64,000 nucleotides of DNA from Uranotaenia lowii (lineage: Eukaryota > Arthropoda > Insecta > Diptera > Culicidae): the NCBI RefSeq assembly GCF_029784155.1, contig NC_073693.1:161864031-161928030 (forward strand), given 5' to 3'. Position 1 is the stretch's first letter. Every line of letters starts with the position of its first letter. A program made the translations under genes and the position numbers. A model generated the notes under the pieces. The model saw only the letters and a list, made by a program, of their open reading frames with translations, made no database searches and was not told the DNA's origin. Below, one piece after another: positions 36,101-46,751 of this stretch.

Positions 36101-36590
36101 AAGTTTGGGCGCTGCTTCGCGCGATTCTATTATTTTTGAACGCTACTGTAGGTTATTCGAGTTCACGTTTTTTATCGGAATAGGTAAGTTGCAGAGAGAA
36201 GTTCTAATGATGATGGTTAAAAAAATCGTAAACCACATAACGTTTTAGTTACACTAAAATTAAGTCTTTAATCAAGAGAACAATTCAGCACCAACACGTT
36301 AAAAAGGGTCTATGTTCGTTCTTGACGTTTCGAGAAAAACGCGTTTGAAAATTTCGCAACCTTTTTTAAATCGCTTATTAAAATTCACAAGGAATCTTTC
36401 AAGTCTATGTGGTCAAAACGTGCGTAGGATCATTCTAAATATGTTTTTATCAAGACGAGGGTATTTTCATGGAAAAAAGACTCGCAATTGTTTATAGAAC
36501 ATAGCTTTACAAACGCTTATGGTTCTCTCTGTAGGAGTGAGTGAATAGCTATTCGCATTTTTCCTTTTTTAATGTTTTACATCTAGACCG
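33166..36590. other. AT-rich unassigned DNA
   Basis: No credible gene. A repeat fragment at about 33560-33722 is listed separately. A GGATTCACAAAACAAAAC then GCGACCGCGG word at 34083-34112 resembles 27330. A GGTGGAATGAGTCTTA word at about 35915, preceded by AATTCACGTCA, resembles the right edge of the TGACGTCA region (24177-24190). Confidence 0.5.
33560..33722 (+). repeat. Fragment of a dispersed dipteran repeat
   Basis: The words AACTCGTCGAGCTGATTCGA and, at the end, GAAAGAAAGGCAAAAACG, with a middle part like TAAGACCCAT, match from memory a repeat that is abundant in mosquito DNA. I cannot verify this here. It has no coding content. Confidence 0.4.
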
Positions 36591-36594
36591 TTGG

Positions 36595-36812
36595 GTTTTT
36601 GGGAAGTAAAGGGTGTATAAAACCATTTTTTTGTGGCACTTTGCTATATGTTTTACAATAATTTCGCAAACATAATTTGTCAAAAATCAGAACAAAACAT
36701 CACTTTATTTTAGCAACTCTCGAACTTCAATTTTACTATAAAAACAGCAAACACCCAACCGTTGCCAAAAAGTGCACCACATTAATAAAGCATCTTTATC
36801 TTCCCACCCTTA
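36595..36812 (+). mobile_element. Possible 218-bp MITE
   Basis: The left end (TTTTTGGGAAGTAAAGGGTG, then GTGGCACTTT) and the complement of the right end (AAGGGTGGGAAGATAAAG, then GTGGTGCACTTTTT) are imperfect inverted copies over about 45 bases. The size and lack of coding content suit a MITE. Exact ends and target duplication are not resolved. Confidence 0.4.
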
Positions 36813-37664
36813 AGTAGGACATAGCGGCATAATGTTAAGGCGGTGAATTCTTTCCATTGGCTCCGTTGGACTGATGGCTATAAAGTGGATCCAGCCGCCG
36901 TCGCCCAAAGTGACCATTCAATTTATAACCAACAACCAACCTTTCCTACCTTCATCTCCCGAAATATCTTCTCCTCGAAACCTTTAAAATACAGCGACGA
37001 CGCTTCTTTTCGCGTTTCGGTTATCGCATATTTTTATGCACAATTTTTCTTCTCGGGTCCAGGTATCTGCCATGCTCTTAGCATATCCACACGCACACAT
37101 TTGTAAAGGATTTTCGTCTTATTATGCGGGATGATGTAATCTTTCTGGCAGCCTTCGGACGGAAGAAACAAAACTAAAATAAAACCAAACCAAACCAAGA
37201 CTGGCTGCTGTAGTGTAGTCCTCCGTCGACCGATATGCGAGCCATTTTTTCTCCATTTAAATGCGGCTCGAGGTAGAATTCCAAACCCTCGGGCAAGGAA
37301 GTGCATCATTGATTGCAGGCGCGATATTGCAGTCCTCTTTACCTTCATTGGTATATGCAACTGTGGCCGGCCTTCTGATGATACGGGTTGGAAGAAGGAA
37401 ACCATCAGGTCTCATGGATCGCGTAGATGAAGGGTTTAGCGATTGACAAAAAAAATCGCTTAAACAACATCACAAAGGACTACCGCTTGTCGTACGCAAC
37501 ACGCTACCAATAACAATGAGAAAGGTGCCCCTTCTGTAAGTGAGGCTTTTGTTTCAATGAACCTTGCGTAAAATGGACAAAGCTGTGCCTGTTGTCGTCA
37601 ACGCAGATAAGAGGTTGATTGTTTTGTTGCATTTTTTCATCTTCGATTTTGTATGTTGGTTGTT
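36813..37664. other. Unassigned DNA of mixed composition
   Basis: Frames at 36843-37106 and 37034-37405 overlap on opposite strands and neither shows a motif. It is slightly GC-richer than the preceding block. No repeat partner was found in the window. Confidence 0.45.
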
Positions 37665-37806
37665 CACCATGGGTGCACTGATTCACCGCAGTTTCTGCCA
37701 AAGTATTTGCTCACATGAATTCTTAGATTATTAGATTTGACAAATCTCCAAGGCAACGCGTACAACATACCCGGACCCCATGGCTTCGTATGAACTGTTA
37801 TGGATG
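37665..37806 (-). mobile_element. SINE-like element, copy 2 (minus strand)
   Basis: The complement of this stretch matches 30881-31015, from the CATAACAGTTCATACGAA word through CATGGGGTCCGGGTATG to GTGCACCCATGG. A CCAACATAC word follows in both copies. The copy is more diverged and its target duplication was not identified. Confidence 0.65.
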
Positions 37807-37878
37807 AGTGTATTGTGTTGATGTAGGTTTATTTTTGGAAGAACGAGTCAATCAGGTGAGCTAGTTTACTTAAAGGTA

Positions 37879-38094
37879 TTCCGGCATCCGTGTATATACC
37901 TGACCAGCTTGCAACTGATTGAACATTCTTATATAGTCAGTTACAGGGGGAAACACATCTTACCTATTGGCAACTTATGGGATTCAAACTCAAAAGTTTT
38001 CTTGTCGATACCGGGAATCGAACTCAGTACGCCTAGCATACCAAAACCAGACACGCGCCAGCCTATCCGCTAGATCACATCGCCCCTTGAACTT
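37879..38094 (-). mobile_element. tRNA-derived SINE, minus strand
   Basis: Read on minus, the head is GGGGCGATGTGATCTAGCGG, holding an A-box-like GATCTAGCGG, followed after about 40 bases by a near-perfect B box GAGTTCGATTCCCGG (complement around 38020-38035). A tRNA-unrelated body of about 140 bases follows. The head length and box spacing fit a tRNA ancestor, and the extra body marks it as a SINE rather than a tRNA gene. Confidence 0.75.
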
Positions 38095-38592
38095 TTTCAT
38101 TCTCGATTATGAACATTTAAGTCAGTAAAATTTTGTCTCTAATAAAATCGAACACCCACAAATCAGCCTCTACTCCAGCCAATAATGAACTTCCTTGGAG
38201 GTGATTTTATCGGCATAAGAATCTATGCCGGACCGGCATTAACAAGTTTTCTAATAACTGGCATTATCCTTCCAGCGCAACTGCATTGAATATGTTTGAA
38301 TGAAATTAAATAAAACATATCCCATATCACAAGACAAAGCAGGATGGAAACAACCAGCCAGCAAGGATATTGTCGAAGGATGTACTAAGCGCTGTGTGTG
38401 TATGAAAAAACCACCAGCCAAGATGAGCTACGCATGTGCAAGTAAACCGACAGGCAATAGATAACAGTTTCTAGTTACCTTTCCCACCCCATTCCCCTCC
38501 CATTTAAATCCAAACCGGAAGATGAACGAACGGCCAAACGACTCGAATCTTTATGCCAGAGTGCTTTTACAAACATTTCATCTTTGGCACAG
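38095..38592. other. Unassigned DNA before the TA element
   Basis: No gene or repeat recognised. Confidence 0.5.
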
Positions 38593-39109
38593 TAGGAGAG
38601 GAGCGGGCTATATGTGCCTATTAAGCAGAATACTGATTTAATGAAATATTACATCGAATATGTGTACAAAAACTATATACACATGAGCAGACATCTGTTT
38701 TCTATACATTGGAGTAATTTTTATGATGAAATCTCCTTCAGTTTTTGAGAAATCGATTTTATTAGGAAAACTGTTGTCAAAATTGCTGAGCCTCAAATCG
38801 TGCGGGCTAAATGCGCCTATTTATGTTTTAGGCAAAATTTCGTTTGTTTTGGCTATACTTCCGTATAATTTCAATGGAAATACTAGAAACTGATAACTTT
38901 CATACGATTAAGCTGAAGTTTTATTAAAATATATTTTTTTATTATTTTATAGAATAAAACAAGAGATAGAGCTGCCATATTATGGAGGCAGTTCATCCAT
39001 AAGAAAAACATTATCAAATCTGTTTTGAGATCTTCAATTCTCTTTAAAGGTGTTAACAAGAGCTTAAATCCGAAGTTTTTATGCACCCATAGAAGAGGTT
39101 GCAAAAATC

Positions 39110-39415
39110 CAATGCCTATTTAGCAAATCTCTGTGCCGATAATGCGCTGAAATGTGCACTGTGCCGAAGACGGTATGTTTGAAAAACCGTAACTGGCATA
39201 AGGACTCGGCTCCCAACCAAAATGATGACCACTACATTCAAGCGAAACAAGAAAAACATTTTATGGGATTTCCTTCCTATTGGATAATTCATCCCAGAAA
39301 CAAGAAAATAAAAATTAAAACAACAGCGCTGTAGTGAGAATCGAGCTCACATCACCAATTGTATCGTCTTGCCAGTCCGACATTCTAACCAGTGTACTAT
39401 TCGAGCTTCATGCAG
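39110..39415 (-). mobile_element. tRNA-derived SINE inside copy B
   Basis: Read on minus from about 39415, the head contains TAGTACACTGGTTAGAATG, a good A-box region, and about 40 bases on GAGCTCGATTCTCACTAC, a B-box match. A body of some 200 bases follows. The head aligns in outline with a tRNA, but the body and the mismatched stems argue against a functional tRNA gene. It lies within the 1.8-kb insertion that splits copy B. Its 3' limit is approximate. Confidence 0.6.
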
Positions 39416-39474
39416 GAAGAGGTATATTTGTCATACGCTTTCTGTTACCGATCAATCACAAAACAAAACGTAGG

Positions 39475-40330
39475 TAGGGGAACATGTCCTATTATGCGCC
39501 ACCTAAGCGAATCGCTGATTTTCTATGTATTCCACGTACAAATTGTGTTAAAAATGGGTGTAATCGTTGAAGAAAAGTGTTTTCTACAAATTCCTCTGAT
39601 TTTTCATTACTCAAATTGCTAAAGTTTCTTCAAAAACATGATTTTTAAAAACCATATTCAAAGCCACAGAACAAAACTGTGTTGCGAATACGCGCCGCTG
39701 TGTATTCAATACGCGCCTAGCAGCCGAACACACCCGAGAGCAGCCGAAGACCGAAAACACACCAATACTTACAGACACTTTGACTGAAATGAAAATCAAA
39801 ATGGACTAATTGAAATTTAACAAAACCTGAAAAATAGATTTTTTGAGCTGAATTAACGCTCAAAATATGGTTTTAGACTTTTTGTTCATTTTTAATGAAA
39901 ATTGGCCTTTTTGAAAAATTAATGCTATTTTTAGACTACTACGATTGGCGCGTTATAAAGAGCGCATGGGCCGTGATAGAACATACCCATGAAAAGCATA
40001 CCTAAGCGAGTTCAGTATGATTTTTTAGCATAAAATCATAATTTAGATTCTCCTCTATCGATGTGTCAGAAAATATTGTCTTATTCGTTTTTCTCTGCTT
40101 GGTGACACCTTATTAAAAGTGTTTTAAAATTTAGATCAAAATGAAGAAAAACCTAAATTGTGAATTATCACGACACAGAGGCATTTTAAGGGAAAATTCA
40201 TACTTGCCATGACCAATCACAGCATTTAAAACAAATTGGTAATATTTTGCAGGCTTAAAATGATTCAGATTCTTCAAAACAAGAGTGGCGCGTATTAGCC
40301 ACATGGGGCGTTATATGAACTTTTCCCCTA
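39475..40330 (+). mobile_element. TA-flanked element of a second subfamily
   Basis: The 856-bp element begins TAGGGGAACATGTCC and ends GAACTTTTCCCCTA. The outer 8-9 bases are inverted and TA marks each end. Inside, variants of AATACGCGCC, TTATGCGCC and GGCGCGTATTA occur at least six times, mostly near the ends. They resemble the GCGCATWTAGCCC words of the 3302/38593 element. Likely a related non-autonomous transposon. The minus-strand 62-codon frame at 39611-39799 has no motif. It lies inside the insertion in copy B. Confidence 0.75.
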
Positions 40331-40892
40331 CAACGGCGGCTTCCCGGCGTTTGGCCTCCTTTCAATGCATTCCATTGTCTTAAGATGGAAACGGGAAAGG
40401 GAACGGGAGTGAAGGAACGGGAAACCCATTGAATGAGAACTGTGCTTTGCTTACTGCTTGCTATTACATACACACGCTACATATACACAGCTGCTAAAGC
40501 CGGGCAGCTTGGCCGGTGTTGTTTGCCAGTGAATTGAAGGAATGTTTTTGTTGTTGCTTTTGCTACATACACACGCACAGCTTAGCCGTGTTTGCCGGTC
40601 GATTGAATTAGAAGGATGTTTTTGTTGTTGCTTTTGCTACATTCACACGCACAGTGCTCGGTTCGCTGGCTGCCTGGTGTTGGCCGGTTTTTATTTCCAT
40701 CCTTCTTCGGCTTGTGATGCGATGGGGAGGGACGCGAAAACGTTTTTATTTTGTTTCATTCAGACATACGCAATTCGATTAGCTGGGAGGTTAATGCCGG
40801 TGGGCGCAAATCGAATCAGTGCCGGTCGCGTTATCTTCTTGTACCAATGATGCTATGAAATTGACTACACGCCATTGGCACAGAGGCTGAAT
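40331..40892. other. GC-richer filler within the copy B insertion
   Basis: Includes an imperfect tandem pair with a period of about 72-75 bp (40507-40578 and 40579-40655). Both units carry GAAGGAATGTTTTTG or GAAGGATGTTTTTG, followed by TTGTTGCTTTTGCTACAT. A weaker third unit may follow. The 102-codon frame at 40542-40850 spans this repeat and has no domain. Confidence 0.6.
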
Positions 40893-41219
40893 TATGAGTG
40901 TGATAAAGATCATATATTTTTTTTCTATTTAACCTGTTATTTAAAGATAGCGGCATTTTACAAACATGATAGGGGCATACAGAAACACCATTTTATTCCA
41001 CTTTCCAATCATTATAACATCATCATTGAAGCCTAAATTTGTTTTATTTCTAAGGTTCATTTAAATAAGAAACAAAAACCAGCCAACTTTTTGTTTTGAA
41101 CTTCTTTACGTATAATTTTAAAAAAGGTAGAATATTACATCAAAATGTATCAAAACCTTGTATGAATTTTTAATTTTTTTTAAGTTGGTTTATTTCTAAA
41201 ATTCTTTCTTGCTTTTATG

Positions 41220-41819
41220 AAGAGATTTAACCACCGTAATTTTTGTTTGTTACTTTGATTTATCGGCCTAGCGGTGAAAAGTGATGTCCTTTTTTAGTAG
41301 GGACATCTAAAGATTATGAAATTTTTATATAGATGGATAGAAGGTTAGAAGAAATGAAAGATGGTGAAAATGAGCGGGTAGAATTAGTCTAGAAGCATTA
41401 CCATCACATACCAAATTTTTGTTCCTCACGAGCCTACTACTATGAAGTGGTAGATACAGATAGAGTTGCATCTACCACCACACATTAGTAGGCTTAGCGT
41501 GGTCCGCCCCACAAGCGAGAACTTGTAGTTCGTCCGCACTACAAGTTCTCGCTTGTGGGGCGGACCACGCTAAGCCTACTAATGTGTGGTGGTAGATGCA
41601 ACTCTATCTGTATCTACCACTTCATAGTAGTAGGCTCGTGAGGAACAAAAATTTGGTATGTGATGGTAATGCTTCTAGACAAATTCTACCCGCTCATTTT
41701 CACCATCTTTCATTTCTTCTAACCTTCTATCCATCTATATAAAAATTTCATAATCTTTAGATGTCCCTACTAAAAAAGGACATCACTTTTCACCGCTAGG
41801 CCGATAAATCAAAGTAACA
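41220..41819. mobile_element. Palindromic element P2 with one-sided tail
   Basis: Two 281-bp arms (41248-41528 and 41539-41819) are almost exact inverted copies around a 10-base loop. A 28-base tail (41220-41247) lies outside the left arm. A flanking word ATTCTTTCTTGCTTTATG occurs on the right at 41819-41836 and with one extra T on the left at 41201-41219, fitting a target duplication. Copy A of the host element has this site unbroken. Arms share GATGGATAGAAG, AATGAGCGGGTAGAATT and TATCGGCCTAGCGGTGAAAAG-type words with P1 at 25328. A small internal palindrome (GATGTCC...GGGACATC) sits where P1 has its own. Confidence 0.88.
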
Positions 41820-41953
41820 TTCTTTCTTGCTTTATGTGCAAAGCATATTACCCTCAAAATGCATTGATTGGATAAGTTGTCTTGTCAGCCATTTCTTCAA
41901 ACGGACGTAGGGTCATCTAATCCGATAGGCCCATTTAGGAAACCTTTCCCCTA

Positions 41954-44046
41954 AACTTTTTGAAAATGAAACCATGACACATTTAAACCAGAAGGGTAAA
42001 TTTCGAGATCGATAACTGAAAAGTTAGCAAGATGTAATTTTTTTCTTCAAGATGTATCAAGTGCCATTTAAATTTTTAAAACCACAAAGAATCCGATGAA
42101 AATAGATTAAATAGGCCTGACGTGTTTGGATGCCAAGTACTGGGAACTTTTCGATTTTCTAAAGCATAAGTGAAAGGTTTCAATAGAATAAACCGGTTTT
42201 TACGACAAAAAGTGGGGGTATTCATATTACAAAAAAAAAAAATGGGTTACAAGAGCAAGTACAGACGTTTAACTTTTCACTGTTAAGTACAAGTATTGTA
42301 AAAATTATTTCCTTTTTCATGCAAAAGGGCTACATAAAACAGACTTTAGATCAGCCCATTTTGGTAAAAAGTGAGTTTTTTGTACTAATATTCAACTGGA
42401 AGCAGAAATTTTTGACACATTCTTAATACATCCTCGAAGTGTTGAAAATAATATTCCCTCCTGTCAATTTAAACGGTAAGGCAACTGAAAACTCGCCTTT
42501 AAGCCATGTAAACATCGACCTTTCAGAATTTTATCTCTTAGGGTGATTTCCAATCGTTGCAAAGCTAAGCACATTATTTTGGTTTTTATACAGTATTTTA
42601 GTCATTCCAACCAAATTCGCTCGCTTTTTTTGTCGATTGTACTATTACAGGATTATTCAACAATATATAAAAGTACAATAGTTAGAAAAATGTGACATTA
42701 AAATTTGAAAAATCATTTAAAATAGGATGTTCAGGCCTAATCGTTGCCGAGGCCAATTTGATGTCGTGCTCAGATGTTGTATAATTTTTTTCCCAATGGT
42801 TGCACATCTTAAAAGCCTTCTAAAGTTTCAGCAACTATGTTGTCTTAAGAGCTGATATTTGGTACAGAAGCTTACTATCTGGACTTCTAGTACAAATTCC
42901 ATTCAATTTGGAGACGCCCCCTATGGAAGGGGAGACTTGCCGATTTAAATAATGACATCGAGTGCTGTATTGAAAGATTCCTGCCGCTTTGAAAAAGGGT
43001 GATTTTTTTTATATCAAAATGTTGATGACATAGTTTCCATCATCGTGAGATAGTTTTTTAAAGTTTTGGATTCTCATAGAAAATTGAAAAAATGGAGCAA
43101 TTGATGTACACATTTTTACATTTTTCGACCCCTTAAAAACTTTAGCCAGTATGACTGATTTGCTTAATGATATCACCAACAAAATTATATATTACTTAGA
43201 TTATTCCATACCAACACTGTTGGTGTATAAAAATTTTTCGGACAGCTACCAATTTTTTTTTTTTTTTGGATAAATGTTTTCAGAATTCAGTAACCAGTCT
43301 GGGCTAAAATACATCAAAATGCAAATCAAAGATTCAACTTTTAATTCTTGTTTGCATATGCTTGAATATGATTGTTTTGCATCACATGTTTGTTTGTTTC
43401 AAAATTTCTTCCATCCATACATAAATTCTTATGATTTCAGCTAGTAGATTTTTTGTAGTATTTTTTACCCCTTAATGTATGCAGCACCCTTATTCCTTTT
43501 CTTTAAAAACATTTTTGACAAGAATAATTTAAAATTTAATTCGAACAAAACCGAAAATTACTGCAGTTAGTGCTTTTTGCGTTATGACATCACTAATATA
43601 TCAAAATCTAAAATTTTCAAACGTTTTCATTTAATTTCGTTAAAACGAATTTGTTGCAACTTATCAGGGTGAAAATAGCATGTTGATGTAAATTTAAAAA
43701 TAGCTGGTGAAACTAATATTTTTTCTGACTACGTCAATTTGATGTCCCATCAACCTTAAAACTTTTGTTGGGCAAGCGATTATCTGTGGACATTGAGTTT
43801 TTGGAAGCCATTGAAGTTGAAAAGTGTGAATGATGACCCAATTGACGGTATTGAAGATCCTCCTATTATTTGTAGGGCAGAAGGGGCTGGCTCTTCCAAC
43901 CTTTAAAACTAGAAGCATAGAATATTAAAAATAGTTAGTTTATGATAAGTGTTGATATTGAATTTAAAGAAAAGTTTTTTCAAAATAATTAAACCAAATA
44001 TATTTTTTATGGGAGGGGTAGAAGGTACAGCAGATCAGCTAGTATT
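41954..44046. other. AT-rich unassigned DNA
   Basis: No credible gene. A long T run lies near 43253-43266. Several frames open by chance. No repeat partner was found. Confidence 0.5.
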
Positions 44047-45240
44047 TATACTGCCGACCAAAAGTTTGGGTCACCCGCTAAAATACATGCAAATTTTGGT
44101 CGTTTATATCTCAGCCGTCTTAGGACATATTTCAAATCTTCCGATCTTATTTGAAAGATAATGAGTAATAGCATTTCGGAGGTATTTTGCTCAGAAATAA
44201 TGTTTTAGTTTTGCACCTAAAACTTAACCTAAAGTTAGAACATTTTCAAAAAATCGCACTCAATATTCAAAGCCGATCATCTTGGGATAGGGAGGACCAA
44301 ATTTCAAAATTTGAGTTGCATTAGAATCCTTATTCTATACTTTTCAAATTACAATCAAAAATTTTTGTGCAAAAATTTAAGAATATACTTTTAATTAATA
44401 AAATAGACAATTAAGTTATCGTCCAAAAGTTTGAGATCACCCCTAGTATGGTGTATCGGCCAAAAGTTCGGGATCATTCTTTTAAAAACATGCAAATTTA
44501 TTTCATTCATATCTTTCTCATCTAACATCGTATTGCAGATCTAAAAGGTGCATTTGAAAGCTTAGGAATTGTTGTTTTTTCATAAATTCATTAAAAAATT
44601 ATGTTTCAAATACATAACCATAAAAAATTTAGAATCATTATTGTGAATTTAAAAAAAAAACAATTAATTCCAGTTAAATTTTTGATGGTTATCACTTTAA
44701 AATATAATTTTTGTATGAATTTATAAAAAAAACGACAATTCTTAAGCTTTCAAATGTACCCTTCAGATCTGCAATACGATGTTAGATGAGAAAGATATGA
44801 ACGCCCCAAACGGCCTAAAATTTTGGCCGATACACCATACTAGGGGTTATCCCAAACTTTTGGACGGTAACTTAATTGTCTATTTTATTAATTAAAAGTA
44901 CATTCTTAAATTTTTGCACAAAAATTTTTGATTGTAATTTGAAAAGTATAGAATAAGGATTCTAATGCAACTCAAATTTTGAAATTTGGTCCACCCTATC
45001 CCAAGATGATCGGCTATGAATATTGAGTGCGACTTTTTGAAAATGTTCTAACTTTAGATTAAGCTTTAGGTGCAAAACTAAAACATTATTTCTGGGCAAA
45101 ATACCTCCGAAATGCTATTGCTCATTATCTTTCAAATAAGATCGAAAGATTTGCAATATGTCCTAAGACGGCTGAGATATGAACGACCAAAATATGCATG
45201 TTTTTTAGCGGGTGATCCCAAACTTTCGGCCGGCAGTGTA
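44047..45240. mobile_element. Tc1/mariner-type foldback element, nested
   Basis: Nearly all of this 1.19-kb stretch is an inverted repeat centred near 44643. The ends read inward are TATACTGCCGACCAAAAGTT and TACACTGCCGGCCGAAAGTT, followed by TTGGG and TCACCCGC words. The TA ends and CACTGCCGGCCAAAAGTTT style match Tc1-like termini. A second inverted set (GTATGGTGTATCGGCCAAAA near 44446 and its complement near 44840) lies inside, so a related foldback seems nested in the first. The word CCAAAAGTTTGRGATCA or close variants appears about three times per arm. It has no transposase. Confidence 0.85.
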
Positions 45241-46062
45241 TATAACAACTTGCTGACCTGATGTTCTTTGCTACACCTTCCCAAATTTAATGAAATTGGT
45301 CTTAAAACTTTGATTTCTGTGAGTATTATTTTAAATCAAGTATCAGTACAATTCAGAAACAACCGCTTTAAAAGAGAACTGCAACTGGAGCATCTCTATA
45401 GAAATAATCAAAATTTGTACATTTGTTCTTCAAGAATTCTGAAACAGATTGATGTGAAATTTGGCATGGAGTAGTTTTTTGAATAAAAAAGTATATCTGT
45501 GGAGTTTTGAGTCCGTCGCACTCAAGGAAGGGAGGGCTCCCATACAAAATAATCGTGAAATACGATAATAAGTGGTAAAATTGAATTTATTGACAATTGA
45601 ATCTCATCAAAATATGTGTAAATGCTTACATTTACATGTTCAGATATTTTTTATTACACAAAGGTCCCTTCCGTCAAAGAAAAGAGGGGTCCCAATCCAA
45701 TATAAAGAAAACACTAGAAAAACCTTATCAGGAAACATTATCTTAAATGATGCTGTATGAATAATTTTGATAAAATATCAACCTGAAAAGATATAAAGAA
45801 AAAAAGGATTTTGATAGAACCGCCCTAACATCATGAAAACAAGTTTTCATAAAACTATCAGTTCAAGAGGTAGATGTGTGACAAAGTTTAATGAATAATT
45901 CTATAATATTGTAGAACAATGTAGGCATCTATCATATCAAAGTCAGGAAACAATTTTCGGATTTCAGAAATCTTATGATCCTCCCTAAATTTTTTCCAGT
46001 CAAAATGACCGCCTTCAGTTGTTGTAATAGTTTGTCTAAGACATTAAATGCATCAAATTTAA
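45241..46062. other. AT-rich unassigned DNA
   Basis: No credible gene. The text GGAAGGGAGGGCTCCCATAC near 45530 and AAGAGGGGTCCCAATCC near 45682 suggest degraded units of the ~150-bp repeat seen at 46.1 and 51.4 kb. Confidence 0.45.
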
Positions 46063-46084
46063 GGGGGGGGGGGGGGGGGAGGGG
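46063..46084 (+). repeat. Poly-G run
   Basis: Seventeen G in a row (46063-46079), one A, then four G. It marks the edge of the ~150-bp repeat block. Its length is likely variable or subject to assembly error. Confidence 0.9.
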
Positions 46085-46670
46085 TAATTGTTTTCCCGCA
46101 TAATTTCATTTCTGGACCACTGTGCAATGGAAGGAGGGAAGAGAACCATAGAAACATCTCTCGTACTCAAACAACCTCTCATGCCAAGTTTTGTGCCATT
46201 TGATCGATAAGTTATCGAGTTGAGCAACCCCCTTCCTGTCTTCTCTTTGTATGATGGTAGTGGTCTCAAATAATCAAGGGACATTTTTGGTAAACAAATA
46301 CTCTCCCATGCCAAATTAGGTTCCATTTGCTTGGTTAGTTTTAGAGAGATCTTTCTTCCCTTTCTCTCTCCCCACTGGAAGGAGGAAGGAATTTCTGAAA
46401 TTCATTAAAATATTCTTAGTACCCGAATTCTTTCCCATGCCAAATTTGGTACCATTTGCTTGATTGGTTCTCGAGCTCTGCAAACATTTGTCTTTTGTTT
46501 GAGAGACCCCTCCTCCCTCCCAGTGAGAAGGAGCGGTCTCATACCATAATAACAATCTTTCCTAGTCTCAAAGGCATCCACCAGCCAAATTTCAAGCAAA
46601 TCGGATCAGTAGTTTCCGAGCCTATAGCGAACAGGCAGACAGACAGAAATTCATATTTATAGGTATAAAT
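46085..46670 (-). repeat. ~150-bp unit tandem repeat, minus strand
   Basis: Successive diverged units each contain, on minus, an AACCAATCAAGCAAATGG-type word, then CCAAATTTGGCATGGGA, then a run such as CCTTCCAGTGG. The block begins on minus (near 46650) with CTGTCTGTCTGCC and a TATAGGCTCGGAAACTAC word. The same head starts the plus-strand array at 51430, so both are the same element in opposite orientation. Confidence 0.75.
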
Positions 46671-46751
46671 AGAAGATTAGGTAATTGACAAAAAAATTAC
46701 AAATTTGATACTCAAAAAAATAAATATTTCCGCCTCTGAGTATACAATTAA

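Larger units (their letters stand above)
38593..41953 (-). mobile_element. TA-flanked element, copy B, with insertions
   Basis: The outer ends are TAGGAGAGGAGCGGG (38593) and CTTTCCCCTA (ends 41953), the inverse of the 3302-4220 element. Three segments match that copy on the opposite strand: 38593-39077, about 40893-41219 and 41819-41953. Together they give about 945 bp against 919 in copy A, so the element is whole but split. The first gap holds 1.8 kb with a SINE and another TA element. The second holds the palindromic element P2. GGGCTAAATGCGCC and GGGCTATATGTGCC words repeat the internal motif of copy A. Confidence 0.85.

Noticed and set aside
37879..38094. A functional tRNA gene
   Set aside because: The A and B boxes are present, but the acceptor and anticodon stems do not close and a long SINE body follows.
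39325..39415. A functional tRNA gene on minus
   Set aside because: The boxes are good, but the stems have mismatches and the sequence continues as a SINE body.
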